The position numbers were made by a program, and so were the translations under genes. Source: Bacteroidales bacterium UBA1189 (lineage in GTDB: Bacteria; Bacteroidota; Bacteroidia; Bacteroidales; Bacteroidaceae). Taken from it: DNA of 64,000 nt. The stretch covers positions 35,035-99,034 of the forward strand of contig DBYJ01000028.1 of NCBI GenBank assembly GCA_002309805.1, read 5' to 3'. Position 1 is the first letter of the stretch. The number at the start of each line of letters is the position of its first letter. This document shows positions 43,021 to 51,779 of this stretch, in pieces. A model generated the notes under the pieces. It was not told where the DNA came from, searched no databases, and was given only the letters and a program-made list of their open reading frames with translations.

Positions 43021-46000
43021 ATGAAAAGAACCATTCTCTTTGCAGGTCTGTCCCTGATGGGCGTGCTTGCTTTTGCACAGCCCAAGTGGATGAACCCGAA
43101 TGTCAATCAGGAAAACCGTGCGCCCAGTCGCGCAACCTTCTTTGCCTACGAGAGCACCGACCTTGCCTTGCAGGCAGCCCGTCCCTACGAAGAGGCGAAG
43201 GACGACACGTGGGGCAAGAAAGCCTCCTCACGCTACCTCTCCATCGAGGGCAAGTGGAAGTTCAACTTTGCTGTAGATCACGACAAGGCTCCCAAGGGCT
43301 TCGAGGCTGTTGATTTCGACGATAGTCGCTGGGATCGTTTCCCCGTGCCGGGATTGTTTGAAATGCTCGGCTATGGAGACCGTATCTACAAAAACGCCGG
43401 CTATGCTTGGAGCAACCAGTTTGCGCCCAATCCGCCCTATATTGAGGAGCGCAACAATTACACCGGCTCGTACCGCCGTACGTTCCGTATCCCTGCCGAC
43501 TGGACGGGCATGGACGTCTTCATGCACGTGGGTTCAGCAACGAGCAATCTCTCTGTCTGGGTCAACGGGCAGTATGTGGGCTATAGCGAGGACAGCAAGG
43601 TGGCTGCCGAGTTTGACATCACACGTTACCTCAAGCCTGGCGAGGAGAACCTTATCGCCATGCAGGTGATGCGCTGGTGCGACGGCTCGTATCTGGAGGA
43701 TCAGGATTTCTGGCGCTTTACGGGTATTGCCCGCGAGTGCTACCTCTATGCCTGTCCGAAGGCGCGTGTCACCGATCTCTTCGTTACCCCCGACTTAGAC
43801 AAGAGTTACAAGAACGGCGTGCTGAATATCAAGGCTACGACAATAGGTGCCGAGGGTAAGACGCTGCGCTTCACGCTCCGTGATGCTGACGGCAAGCAGG
43901 TGGCAACACAGACCGTGAGTGGAACTGCCGAGGTCAGCCTCCAGCTGAAGGCCGCAGGATGCAAGAAATGGACGGCTGAGACACCCTATCTCTATACCCT
44001 TATCGCAGAGGTCCTTGATGGAGGGAATGTGGTAGAGGTTATTCCGCAGCGCGTGGGTTTCCGCAAGGTGGAAATCAAGAATGCCCAGTTGCTGGTGAAT
44101 GGACAGACGGTGCTCTTCAAGGGCGCCGACAGGCACGAACTCGACCCCGACGGAGGCTATGTGGTTCCCATCAGCCGTATGGTGCAGGACATTCAGATTA
44201 TGAAGGATCTCAACGTCAATGCCGTCCGTACCTGCCACTATCCCGACGATCCGCGCTGGTATGACCTCTGCGATGAATACGGCATCTACCTTGTGGCTGA
44301 GGCCAACGTGGAGAGCCACGGAATGGGTTATGGCGAGCGCACCCTGGCAAAGAACGATGCCTTTGCCCTTGCCCACATGGAGCGCAACGAACGTAATGTG
44401 CTCAACTTCAAGAATCACCCCGCCATTATCTTTTGGAGCCTTGGTAACGAAGCCGGCATGGGTCCCAACTTCATTGAGGCCTATAAATGGATTAAGGAGT
44501 ACGACCCGAGCCGTCCTGTGCAGTATGAGCGCGGACTTTATGAGTATAATGCCGATTACACCGACATCCGCTGCCCGATGTATGCAGGCTACGAGGAGGT
44601 GCAGCGCCGAGGCGAGAATCCTGATAAACCCTTCATCCAGTGCGAGTATGCCCATGCCATGGGTAACAGCGTAGGCGGCATGAAAGAGTATTGGGACCTC
44701 TATCGCAAGTATCCCTCGTTACAGGGAGGTTTTATCTGGGACTTCGTGGATCAGGCCGTGCGCGACAAGAGCCCCATCAGCGGTAAGGAAATCTTCACTT
44801 ACGGAGGCGACTATGGACGCTATCCTGCCAGCGACAACAACTTCAACTGCAACGGTTTCATTGCTCCTGACAGACGCTACAACCCCTCGGCCTACGAGGT
44901 GAAATACTGCTATCAGAATATCCACGCCACGCCCAAGAACCTTGCCAAGGGGCAGGTGGAGGTCTTTAACGAGAACTTCTTTACCGACCTGAGCAAGTTC
45001 TACCTCGCTTATACCGTGCTGGCTGACGGTGAACCGGTAGCTGAGGGCACGTTGGATAAGCTTTCCGTGCCTGCACAAGGCAAAAAAGTGGTTACGCTGC
45101 CGGGCTTCAAATTCCCTGCCAAGGACGGCAAGGAGTATCTGCTGAACGTGGAGTTCCGTCTGAAGGAGGCTCAGCCGCTGATGGAAAAAGACCAGCTTGT
45201 AGCACACGAGCAGTTCTCCTTGGTGGATTACACTTATCCTACCGTGGAGGGTATTTTAGCCAAGGCTGAGGGTAGCGTGGAGGAGGTCGTTCAGGACAAC
45301 TCCTGCCTGATTGTCGAGGCTAATGGTCTGAAAGTTACGTGGAACCGCAGGACGGGCTTCATCGACTACATCGATGTGGATGGCAAGCCCATGCTGGAGA
45401 ACGGCTACAGCCTGATGCCCAACTTCTGGCGTGCGCCTACAGACAACGATTTCGGCGCTAACTTGCAGACTCGTTTCCGTGTCTGGGAGAATCCGGGCTT
45501 GCGCCTGAAGCGCGGCTCGCTCAATGTAGAAAAAGAGGGCGAGAGCTGCGTGGTGACAGCTGACTATGAACTGCGTCTTTTGGAGGCTGTGCTGCACATG
45601 AAATACATCGTTACGCCTGATGGACAACTCATTGTCAGCCAGAATCTGGAGGCTAACGTGAAGTTCGAGCAGGAGCAGGCTCCGCAGGGAGGCGAGCGCA
45701 GGGGTGCACGTCGTCCTGAGATGGCTGTTGAGCCGCTGAGGGAGAAGCCCTGCCTGTTCCGCTTTGGCATGCAGCTGGTGATGCCGCGCGAATATGTCAG
45801 CGTGGATTACTACGGCAAGGGTCCGGGCGAGTGCTATGCAGACCGCGAGAGCGACCAGACCGTGGCGCACTACACGCAGTCGGTAGCTGAGCAGTTCTTC
45901 CCCTACGTCCGTCCGCAGGAGAACGGCAACCATACGGGCGTGCGCTACTGGAAGGTGCTGAATGGCGCAGGCAAGGGGCTTGAGTTCTACGGCACGGAGC

Positions 46001-46230
46001 CTCTGAATGCAACGGCGCTGAACTACCTGCAGAGCGACTTGGACGACGGCGTGGATAAGGCACAGCGCCATAGTGGCGATTTGCTGGAGCGTCCCTTCAC
46101 GGTAGTGAGCATCGACAAATGCCAGTTTGGTCTGGGCTGCGTCAACAGCTGGGGCGCCTGGCCTAGAAGCGAATATCAGCTGCCCTACGGCGACTACGCT
46201 TATACGTTCGTTGTCAAGCCGGTGCGCTAA
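43021..46230 (+). CDS. Glycoside hydrolase family 2 beta-galactosidase (LacZ-type)
   Basis: From ATG 43021 the 1069-residue protein has a signal peptide (MKRTILFAGLSLMGVLAFAQ). It then follows the LacZ plan: a jelly-roll domain with WDRFPVPGLFEMLGYGDRIY and YSEDSKVAAEFDIT; an immunoglobulin-like domain; the TIM barrel with FKGADRHELDPDGG, RTCHYPDDPRWYDLCDEYGI, SLGNEAG near 475 (acid/base Glu) and QCEYAHAMGNS near 541 (nucleophile Glu); and the C-terminal Bgal small-chain domain with NFWRAPTDNDFG and YYGKGPGECYADR. Periplasmic or surface exo-acting beta-galactosidase is the likeliest activity. A Gly/Arg-rich insertion (APQGGERRGARRPEM) lies in the last domain. It is monocistronic, from its own promoter to a bidirectional terminator. 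Confidence 0.93.
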   Translation: MKRTILFAGLSLMGVLAFAQPKWMNPNVNQENRAPSRATFFAYESTDLALQAARPYEEAKDDTWGKKASSRYLSIEGKWKFNFAVDHDKAPKGFEAVDFDDSRWDRFPVPGLFEMLGYGDRIYKNAGYAWSNQFAPNPPYIEERNNYTGSYRRTFRIPADWTGMDVFMHVGSATSNLSVWVNGQYVGYSEDSKVAAEFDITRYLKPGEENLIAMQVMRWCDGSYLEDQDFWRFTGIARECYLYACPKARVTDLFVTPDLDKSYKNGVLNIKATTIGAEGKTLRFTLRDADGKQVATQTVSGTAEVSLQLKAAGCKKWTAETPYLYTLIAEVLDGGNVVEVIPQRVGFRKVEIKNAQLLVNGQTVLFKGADRHELDPDGGYVVPISRMVQDIQIMKDLNVNAVRTCHYPDDPRWYDLCDEYGIYLVAEANVESHGMGYGERTLAKNDAFALAHMERNERNVLNFKNHPAIIFWSLGNEAGMGPNFIEAYKWIKEYDPSRPVQYERGLYEYNADYTDIRCPMYAGYEEVQRRGENPDKPFIQCEYAHAMGNSVGGMKEYWDLYRKYPSLQGGFIWDFVDQAVRDKSPISGKEIFTYGGDYGRYPASDNNFNCNGFIAPDRRYNPSAYEVKYCYQNIHATPKNLAKGQVEVFNENFFTDLSKFYLAYTVLADGEPVAEGTLDKLSVPAQGKKVVTLPGFKFPAKDGKEYLLNVEFRLKEAQPLMEKDQLVAHEQFSLVDYTYPTVEGILAKAEGSVEEVVQDNSCLIVEANGLKVTWNRRTGFIDYIDVDGKPMLENGYSLMPNFWRAPTDNDFGANLQTRFRVWENPGLRLKRGSLNVEKEGESCVVTADYELRLLEAVLHMKYIVTPDGQLIVSQNLEANVKFEQEQAPQGGERRGARRPEMAVEPLREKPCLFRFGMQLVMPREYVSVDYYGKGPGECYADRESDQTVAHYTQSVAEQFFPYVRPQENGNHTGVRYWKVLNGAGKGLEFYGTEPLNATALNYLQSDLDDGVDKAQRHSGDLLERPFTVVSIDKCQFGLGCVNSWGAWPRSEYQLPYGDYAYTFVVKPVR

Positions 46231-46252
46231 GCGCAAGGTGCTTTGAAAAAAG

Positions 46253-46288
46253 TAAGGGGGTGCACATCACGCACCCCCTTTCTTTTTT
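46253..46288. terminator. Bidirectional terminator between the GH2 and GH127 genes
   Basis: GGGGGTGC and GCACCCCC form an 8-bp stem around a 7-base loop, with a T-tract (TTTCTTTTTT) on the plus side and A-runs before the stem. It can end both convergent genes (GH2 at 46230 and GH127 at 46325). Confidence 0.85.
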
Positions 46289-46324
46289 AGCGCTATAGTA
46301 GCTATAGTGACAATAGTTTGGTTT

Positions 46325-48829
46325 TTATTTCACTTCCCACTCAAAGAGGCCGGCAGCGTATTTGGGAGGAAGCTGGACTTCAAGCTTCAGTTTCTTGGTG
46401 GTGACGGGAGCGAAGCTGACGCGGTTGGCAACATCCTTCTTCGTACCGTAGGCCGTCTTGGCCTGTACAGGAATGAAGTTGCCAGAAGCATCCTCGTAAT
46501 AGAGCTTCCAGCTTTTGGGCACGCGGCAGCCGCCCCAGGGGCCGTCATCGAACCACCAGATGGTGCTCTCGCTGACACGGCTTGCCTTGGGGAACTCGTA
46601 GCAAATCCACTCCGTGGTGCCCTCCTTGGGCCACCAGTGGAAGTAGGGGATGGAGTGGTCGTTGCTGTCCTTGGGGAGCAGATGGTCGTTGATGGCGCTG
46701 TAGTTGGCACGATGGCTGCCAGTAATCTTGCTTGTCGAAGCATAGGTGTCGGGCCATGTGGGTTTCGCAGCATCGTCCTGTGTGGCAAGCCAGACCTCCA
46801 TATTGCCACGCCCGCGGTGTGCCCAGGCATAGTAGGGGATGAGGTTGAGGGCTACGTTCTTGCGGGTGATGTTCATCTTGTCGTCGTAGCTGAGGGCCTC
46901 GGCGTCCATACTGAGGCGCACGATGGGGTAGGTCTGCTCCTTCACCTCATCGCCCTGGTTAGCAGGAGTCGTCTTTATGGTGATAGTGCTCATTTCGGCA
47001 TCGCGGCTGGAATCCCCGCTGATGACGGTGGAGAGGACGTTGAAGTCGTTGTCGGGCCATTCGGCGCAATAGACGAGCGGGCCGCGCTGGATGGCAGCCT
47101 TGCCACGGTCGGCTTCCACATGCTCGTTGGCACGAATGAAACGGGAATCCATGCGGAACTCCACTTCCATTGTGTCGCCCTTTTTCCAGTCGCCTGTGAC
47201 GGTGATGTAGCCGTCAGGGGTGAGGTAGGAGGGATTGGCTTTGTTCGGCTCGATGATGCTCTGTCCGTTGACAAGGATGCTCTGGAGGTACTTCTGATTA
47301 TTAACAAAAGTATAGAGGTCCGAGGGGACTGCCTCGCCCTTTGCCCAGCCCGGATAGCGCACCTTGAGGTTGAAGGAACCGGCTTTGTTCTTCGTCACGC
47401 GCAGGGTGATTTTGCCGTCCCAGGGATAGTTGGTTTCCTGCTCCAATTCAACAGCCTTGCCGTTTACCTTGAGGGTGACATTGCTGGTATTGAAGAGGTT
47501 GACATAGACATTGTTGTCCTTGACGGCATACATGTAGCCCGGCAGGGAGGGGATGAAGCGGCAGGCGTTGCTGGGGCAGCAGGCGCAGCCGAACCACGAC
47601 TGGCGCTGGTGCTGGCCCATGCTCTCCAACGGGTTGGGGTAGAAGAAGCCGCCTCCGTCGAGGCTGATGCCGCTGAGGACGGCGTTATAGAGGCTGCGCT
47701 CGAGGACGTCGTAATACTTGCTCTCGCCATGAAGAAGGAAGAGACGGTAGTTGACATAGACGTTGGCAATGGCAGCGCACGTCTCGCAGTAGGCACTCAT
47801 GTTGGGCAGGATGTAGTCGCCCTCGAAGGCTTCGCCGTTGTTGGTGCTGCCTACGCCGCCCGTGACGTAGAGCTTTTTGCTGACGATGTTGTCCCAGATG
47901 GCATCGATGGCGTGGACGTAACTCTCGTCGCCCGTGAGGGCTGCCACGTCAGCCATGCCGGCATACATGTAACCGGCGCGCACGGCATGTCCCCATGCCT
48001 CAGTCTGCTCCACGACAGGCTTGTCGGCCTGGCTATATTGGTCTTTGCGCTCTGTCTTGCCACGCATATCGAGGAAGAATTTTGCTTCGTCGAGGTATTT
48101 CTTCTCGCCTGTGACGAGGTATAGTTTGGCAAGTGCCATTTCGGCAATCTGATGTCCCGGCACGCGGACTTTCTGCCCCTCGCCCGGGCCTATCTCACGG
48201 CAGACGCAGTCGGCATAGCGGATGGCGATGTCGAGGAAGTTACGCTGTCCTGTAGCCTGATAGTGGGCTATGGCACCCTCTACCATGTGCCCCAGGTTGT
48301 AGAACTCGTGGCTGAGGTTCTCGACTGTCTCCCAGCGCTCATGTCCTGCCCACTCGTGGGGATGCTCAGGGTTCTGGGTGCGGGCGGTGTAGAGGTATCC
48401 GTCGGGCTCCTGTGCCGATGCCATGATGGTGATGACGCTGTCGATGTAGGCCTTCAGCTTGGCATCGGGGTAGGTCTGCAGGAGGTACGAGGCGCCCTCG
48501 ATAGTCTTATAGACGTCCGTGTCGTCGAAGGAGTAGCCTCCGACCTTGAAGCCGAGGTTCGTGTCGCTTGCCATCTGCTTGGCGGCGTTTTCGAAGTTGC
48601 GGTAACGCCCTTCGGACTCGCATTTGCTGAAGGCAAGTGGGATGGTGACTTCGCGGGAGGCTTGCAGGCGCTGTCCCCAGAAGGTTTCTGGAGCAACCTT
48701 GACGGAGGTGAAGGGAACGGGGGTGATGGGGTAGCCATCGACGGCATTGCCTAACGTGCCCTTCTTTTCGTTGGCGCAGCCGGCGAGGAGTGTCAGCACA
48801 AGCAGCGCGGGGAAGAGGATTCTTTTCAT
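46325..48829 (-). CDS. GH127-type beta-L-arabinofuranosidase lipoprotein
   Basis: An 834-residue lipoprotein (MKRILFPALLVLTLLAGC, lipobox Cys18). The alpha/alpha-barrel covers about residues 35-480. The GH127 zinc/thiolate site is complete: YCETCAA near 349 (Glu and first Cys) and FGCACCPSN near 416 (the Cys pair), matching Glu338, Cys340, Cys417 and Cys418 of the characterised enzyme HypBA1. Two beta domains follow, and a C-terminal discoidin-like module (about 700-834; STSKITGSHRANYSAINDHL, WICYEFPKASRVSESTIWWF) is probably carbohydrate-binding. The predicted reaction is release of terminal beta-L-arabinofuranose from plant glycans or glycoproteins. It lies 77 bases downstream of the GH97 gene with no promoter box between, so the two are probably one unit. 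Confidence 0.9.
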   Translation of the reverse strand: MKRILFPALLVLTLLAGCANEKKGTLGNAVDGYPITPVPFTSVKVAPETFWGQRLQASREVTIPLAFSKCESEGRYRNFENAAKQMASDTNLGFKVGGYSFDDTDVYKTIEGASYLLQTYPDAKLKAYIDSVITIMASAQEPDGYLYTARTQNPEHPHEWAGHERWETVENLSHEFYNLGHMVEGAIAHYQATGQRNFLDIAIRYADCVCREIGPGEGQKVRVPGHQIAEMALAKLYLVTGEKKYLDEAKFFLDMRGKTERKDQYSQADKPVVEQTEAWGHAVRAGYMYAGMADVAALTGDESYVHAIDAIWDNIVSKKLYVTGGVGSTNNGEAFEGDYILPNMSAYCETCAAIANVYVNYRLFLLHGESKYYDVLERSLYNAVLSGISLDGGGFFYPNPLESMGQHQRQSWFGCACCPSNACRFIPSLPGYMYAVKDNNVYVNLFNTSNVTLKVNGKAVELEQETNYPWDGKITLRVTKNKAGSFNLKVRYPGWAKGEAVPSDLYTFVNNQKYLQSILVNGQSIIEPNKANPSYLTPDGYITVTGDWKKGDTMEVEFRMDSRFIRANEHVEADRGKAAIQRGPLVYCAEWPDNDFNVLSTVISGDSSRDAEMSTITIKTTPANQGDEVKEQTYPIVRLSMDAEALSYDDKMNITRKNVALNLIPYYAWAHRGRGNMEVWLATQDDAAKPTWPDTYASTSKITGSHRANYSAINDHLLPKDSNDHSIPYFHWWPKEGTTEWICYEFPKASRVSESTIWWFDDGPWGGCRVPKSWKLYYEDASGNFIPVQAKTAYGTKKDVANRVSFAPVTTKKLKLEVQLPPKYAAGLFEWEVK

Positions 48830-48874
48830 GGGGGGGTGGATTTTATGGTTTTTTAGGTCTTATGGGTTGTTTCG

Positions 48875-48901
48875 GATTCCGGAAATTCCGGAGATTCCGG
48901 A
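48875..48901 (-). repeat. Three tandem 9-bp repeats between the GH97 and GH127 genes
   Basis: GATTCCGGA, AATTCCGGA and GATTCCGGA follow one another without spacing, directly after the GH97 stop in the direction of transcription. Each holds the palindrome TCCGGA, so alternative small hairpins are possible. Confidence 0.7.
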
Positions 48902-48906
48902 TGGGA

Positions 48907-50976
48907 TTATTTGAAGAGTTTGAGGACGAAGCCTCCGCCGGAAGCAAGATGCTGGGTGAAGGTCTGGCGGTTGTTCAAGTGGCGCGAGGTGTCCTTGTAG
49001 ACGTTGAGGTCATAGTCCTCGGCGTTCTTGTCGGCATTGATGCCGTCGGCGAGCAGGGCGTAGCCGTAGTCGCCGTCAGGCAGGAACGTGAGGGGAATGG
49101 TGATGTCGCGGGCGCGCCAGTCCGTCAGGCCGGCGATGTACCATGTGTTGCCCTTGCGGCGTGCCGTGACGATGTACTCGCCCATCCGTCCGCAGGGGAT
49201 GACGGTCTCGTCCCACACCGTGGGGATGGAGGCGACGAACTGGGTGTAGGCGGGCTCGGCCTCGTAGCTGGTGGGCGTGTCGCAGAACATGGTGAAGGGG
49301 CTGTCGAGCACCACGTACATGGCAGCCTGATGGCAGCGCGTGCCCTGGCTGACGGGGCTGTAGTAGATGGGGCGCCAGTCGGCGCGGGTGGCGTTGCGCA
49401 TAGCGCCTGGGGTGTAGTCGACGTTGCCGCACATCAGGCGCATGAAGGGGAAGGTGACGTCGTAGTGAGGCATATCCTTCTCCTCGGGTTTCCACTTCAC
49501 CTCTTCCATGCCGAAGACGCCCTCGTAGTTGAGCAGGTTGGGGTAGGTGCGGTTGAGGCCCGTGGGGCTGTAGAAGCCGTGGTAGTCGAGGAACAGGTGG
49601 TACTGGGCAGCCTTCTCGCAAATGCGGTAGGCCATCTCGACGCCCGTCTGGTCGTTGCGGTCGAGGAAGTCAACCTTGAAGCCCTTGATGCCCATGGCGG
49701 AGTATTTCTGGCAGGCCTCCTCGAGTTGGTCGTCAAGCACGTTGAACACCGTCCAGAGGACGATGTCGACGCCCTTCTGACGTCCGTAGGCGATGAGCTC
49801 CTCAAGGTTCAGCTCAGGGATGACGGTGAGCATGTCGCCGCTCTTGGGGTCGTACCAGCCCTCGTCGAGGACAATATATTCGATGCCGTTCTTGGCAGCG
49901 AAGTCGATGTAATACTTATAGGTAGGCATGTTGATGCCGGCCTTGAAGGGTACGCCCTTGAGGTTCCAGGCGTTCCACCAGTCCCACGCCACCTTGCCGG
50001 GCTTGATCCACGACGTGTCACCGATGCGGTTGGGCGAGGCGAGGGCATAGACGAGGTTGTTCAGGGGCATCTGGGTGTCGTCGTCGGTGATGGCAAGCAC
50101 GCGCCAGGGGAAGTCCCTTGCGCCATCGACGCGGCAGATGAAGTCCTCGGCCTCGGCCACGTGCAGCTGCTGGCGTGTGGCGCTCTGGCGGTACTCCTTC
50201 GGGTAGGGCGGGAAGATACCACATAGAAGACCCCCTCCCTGCTCCCCCGTGAGGGGGAGAGCCTCGCTATTGCTCGTGGACTGCGCGCCAGCCTCTCCCC
50301 TCCCTCCACGGGAGGGGTTGGGGGTGGGTCTGAGGAACATCCCCGGATAGGCCTCCAGGTCGCTCTCAAGGAGGGTGACCTTAGTGCCGTTGACATCAAT
50401 GGTGGCAGGCAGGAAGGCGGGGATGTCGCGGGCACGGCTGATGGGTGTCTCGTCGTAGAGGTTCTGGAAGGCCATGGCGAAGGGGTTGCGCTCGTTGGTG
50501 GAGTAGGCGAGCCATGCCGTCGGGTCGCCCGCGAAGGAGAAGGTAGCCTGCTCGTCGCGTATCTTCAGCGGCGCCTTCTTCGTGTAGCGGAAGCGGTAGG
50601 CCACGCCGTCGTCATAGGCGCGCACGACGAGCGCGAAGCCGCCGTTAAGCGTCAGCGTCAGTTCATTACAGGTGGTGCTGATGTGGGGCTGGCGCCAGAA
50701 GGGGGCGTCGGTCTCCTCCGTCACGCGGCGCGGGCGCGACGCCTTCAGGGCGCGCTCCACGACGGTGCCGTTCGTCAGCGTCAGGCCGATGGGCGAGGGC
50801 TGGACGAGCACGTTGCCGTCGCGCGCGATGCTATAGGCAAGCGGTGCCTCGGAGGTGAGGGTGACAACGATGCGCCCGTCGGGCGACGTGAGACTGTAGG
50901 GTTTCTTGCCGGCGGCGTTGAGGCTCGGGGATATCAACAGGCTGACAATAAGCAGGATAATAGAGGCTCTTTTCAT
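48907..50976 (-). CDS. GH97-family glycoside hydrolase
   Basis: From ATG 50976 a 689-residue secreted enzyme with a signal peptide (MKRASIILLIVSLLISPSLN). The TTG at 51018 lies inside the promoter and is rejected. The N-terminal beta-sandwich covers about residues 25-270. The TIM barrel covers about 285-570, with WDWWNAW, EYIVLDEGWYD, and GFKVDFLDRNDQ near 434, whose Asp is the candidate nucleophile of retaining GH97 members. A C-terminal beta domain follows. GH97 enzymes act on alpha-glucosides or alpha-galactosides; the Asp in the KVDF motif favours the retaining, alpha-galactosidase-like subgroup, which is inference. Residues about 215-249 come from a double-hairpin element inserted in the N-terminal domain. 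First gene of a GH97-GH127 unit. Confidence 0.9.
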   Translation of the reverse strand: MKRASIILLIVSLLISPSLNAAGKKPYSLTSPDGRIVVTLTSEAPLAYSIARDGNVLVQPSPIGLTLTNGTVVERALKASRPRRVTEETDAPFWRQPHISTTCNELTLTLNGGFALVVRAYDDGVAYRFRYTKKAPLKIRDEQATFSFAGDPTAWLAYSTNERNPFAMAFQNLYDETPISRARDIPAFLPATIDVNGTKVTLLESDLEAYPGMFLRPTPNPSRGGRGEAGAQSTSNSEALPLTGEQGGGLLCGIFPPYPKEYRQSATRQQLHVAEAEDFICRVDGARDFPWRVLAITDDDTQMPLNNLVYALASPNRIGDTSWIKPGKVAWDWWNAWNLKGVPFKAGINMPTYKYYIDFAAKNGIEYIVLDEGWYDPKSGDMLTVIPELNLEELIAYGRQKGVDIVLWTVFNVLDDQLEEACQKYSAMGIKGFKVDFLDRNDQTGVEMAYRICEKAAQYHLFLDYHGFYSPTGLNRTYPNLLNYEGVFGMEEVKWKPEEKDMPHYDVTFPFMRLMCGNVDYTPGAMRNATRADWRPIYYSPVSQGTRCHQAAMYVVLDSPFTMFCDTPTSYEAEPAYTQFVASIPTVWDETVIPCGRMGEYIVTARRKGNTWYIAGLTDWRARDITIPLTFLPDGDYGYALLADGINADKNAEDYDLNVYKDTSRHLNNRQTFTQHLASGGGFVLKLFK
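50229..50333 (-). repeat. In-frame double-hairpin element, copy 3
   Basis: On the coding strand AGACCCACCCCCAACC leads into CCCTCCC-GTGG-AGGGAGGGG. A spacer (GCGCAGTCCACGAGCAAT) follows, and then CTCTCCCCCT-CACG-GGGGGAG. It adds about 35 residues (RPTPNPSRGGRGEAGAQSTS and on) to the GH97 N-terminal domain without a stop or frameshift. Orientation and reading frame are the same as in copies 1 and 2. Confidence 0.8.
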
Positions 50977-51015
50977 GATTATAGGGGAATGAATGTTTTT
51001 TTTCTTTAGACGTTG

Positions 51016-51047
51016 CAAATATACCTCTTTTTATTGACATAGCCAAA
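51016..51047 (-). promoter_or_regulatory. Promoter of the GH97-GH127 unit
   Basis: On the minus strand TTTG, 20 bases, TATATTTG, a full match to the Bacteroidetes promoter. The leader to ATG 50976 is about 33 bases. Confidence 0.78.
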
Positions 51048-51113
51048 TTTGAAGGGCAAAAAAACGGGCTTTCATGCAATTTTTTTCTCCGCAGCACACT
51101 ACTCTGTGCCGCC

Positions 51114-51197
51114 AGCGCAGGCAAATAAATCCGTAGCGCAGGGGAATAAAAAATTAACGCAGGCAAATAAAATCCCAGCGCAGGGGAATGGGAAAAC
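51114..51197 (+). repeat. Four tandem 21-bp repeats, intergenic copy 1
   Basis: Units of exactly 21 bases at 51114, 51135, 51156 and 51177 share the core AGCGCAGGCAAATAAA; the second and fourth have GGGGAAT instead of GGCAAAT. Read in one frame they would give AQANKSV, AQGNKKL, TQANKIP and AQGNGKT, the same heptad as in the amidase linker. They lie about 65 bases upstream of the GH97 promoter. Confidence 0.85.
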
Positions 51198-51376
51198 GAC
51201 GGCTTGCTCTGCACGCTCGGCACAGGAGGATAACAAATCGTAACTTGACGTTGCAGGAAACCGACAAACCAGCTGTAAGCAGGGAAAGGGGAGTGATGGA
51301 AAACGTGATGCTTCGGAGAGGCTGAAAAGGGGTGTTTTTCGTAAATGCTTGTTTCCTAACGTGGTCGATTGTAATA

Positions 51377-51596
51377 GTCATTTAGTCATTTAGTCATTTA
51401 GTCATTTTCTTTTCATGTATCCATTTTCCCCTGGCTCTTCAGGAAATGCTTTAATTATATATTATAATATAATATATATTATAATATATAATTAATATAA
51501 TATATATAATAAATTAAAATCACTTCTCTCTCCATACCTTCCCGCATCCCTATGTTTGTAAAAGAAAATGACTAAATGACTAAATGACTAAATGAC
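51377..51596. repeat. 220-bp element with perfect 37-bp inverted arms built of 8-bp units
   Basis: The left arm (51377-51413) is GTCATTTA three times, then GTCATTTT and CTTTT. The right arm (51560-51596) is its exact reverse complement. The 146 bases between contain an almost pure A/T stretch (about 51451-51520) and no open reading frame. The form resembles a miniature inverted-repeat element or a large cruciform, but no target-site duplication is obvious. Confidence 0.75.
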
Positions 51597-51730
51597 CATT
51601 GGATGCCTAACCGCCTATAATAGAGCCGTGTCCTGTTCCGGCTCCTCTTTTAGCATTCGTGTAAATACGTTAAATATCGCCGAGGCCGTTTTTTTCTACC
51701 TTTTTATTTCCTTATTAAAAAAAAAGGCGT

Positions 51731-51738
51731 TATCTTTG
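51731..51738 (+). promoter_or_regulatory. -7 box of the third SusC/SusD locus
   Basis: TATCTTTG matches TAnnTTTG exactly. No TTTG is present 19-20 bases upstream (an A-run follows TTTATTTCC). The predicted start near 51745 leaves only two bases before ATG 51747 and so favours ATG 51780. Confidence 0.6.
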
Positions 51739-51779
51739 CATCGGAAATGAATCTATTACTAACAAAAACCAGATCCCTA

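Larger units (their letters stand above)
51048..51779. other. Repeat-rich intergenic region between divergent GH97 and SusC units
   Basis: About 730 bases between two divergent units. In order it holds a block of 21-bp repeats (51114-51197), about 180 bases with no structure I can name, a 220-bp element with inverted 37-bp arms (51377-51596), and the SusC promoter (51731-51738). No convincing gene is present; the small open frame over the 21-bp repeats is explained by the repeats. Confidence 0.6.

Noticed and set aside
46307..48124. A 605-codon open frame antisense to the GH127 gene
   Set aside because: The sense strand encodes a complete GH127 enzyme with its catalytic Glu and Cys residues; the antisense frame has no motif and no signal.
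48790..50226. A 478-codon open frame antisense to the GH97 gene
   Set aside because: It overlaps a full GH97 enzyme, is of low complexity (Val, Gly, Ala) and has no start signal.
51114..51197. CRISPR array (also considered at 34064 and 60767)
   Set aside because: The units follow each other directly with no unique spacers, there are only four copies, and no cas genes are nearby.
51049..51243. A possible 64-aa gene over the 21-bp repeats (plus strand)
   Set aside because: The frame is open because the 21-bp units contain no stop in that phase. The family's other intergenic array has stops in the same phase, so translation is not supported.
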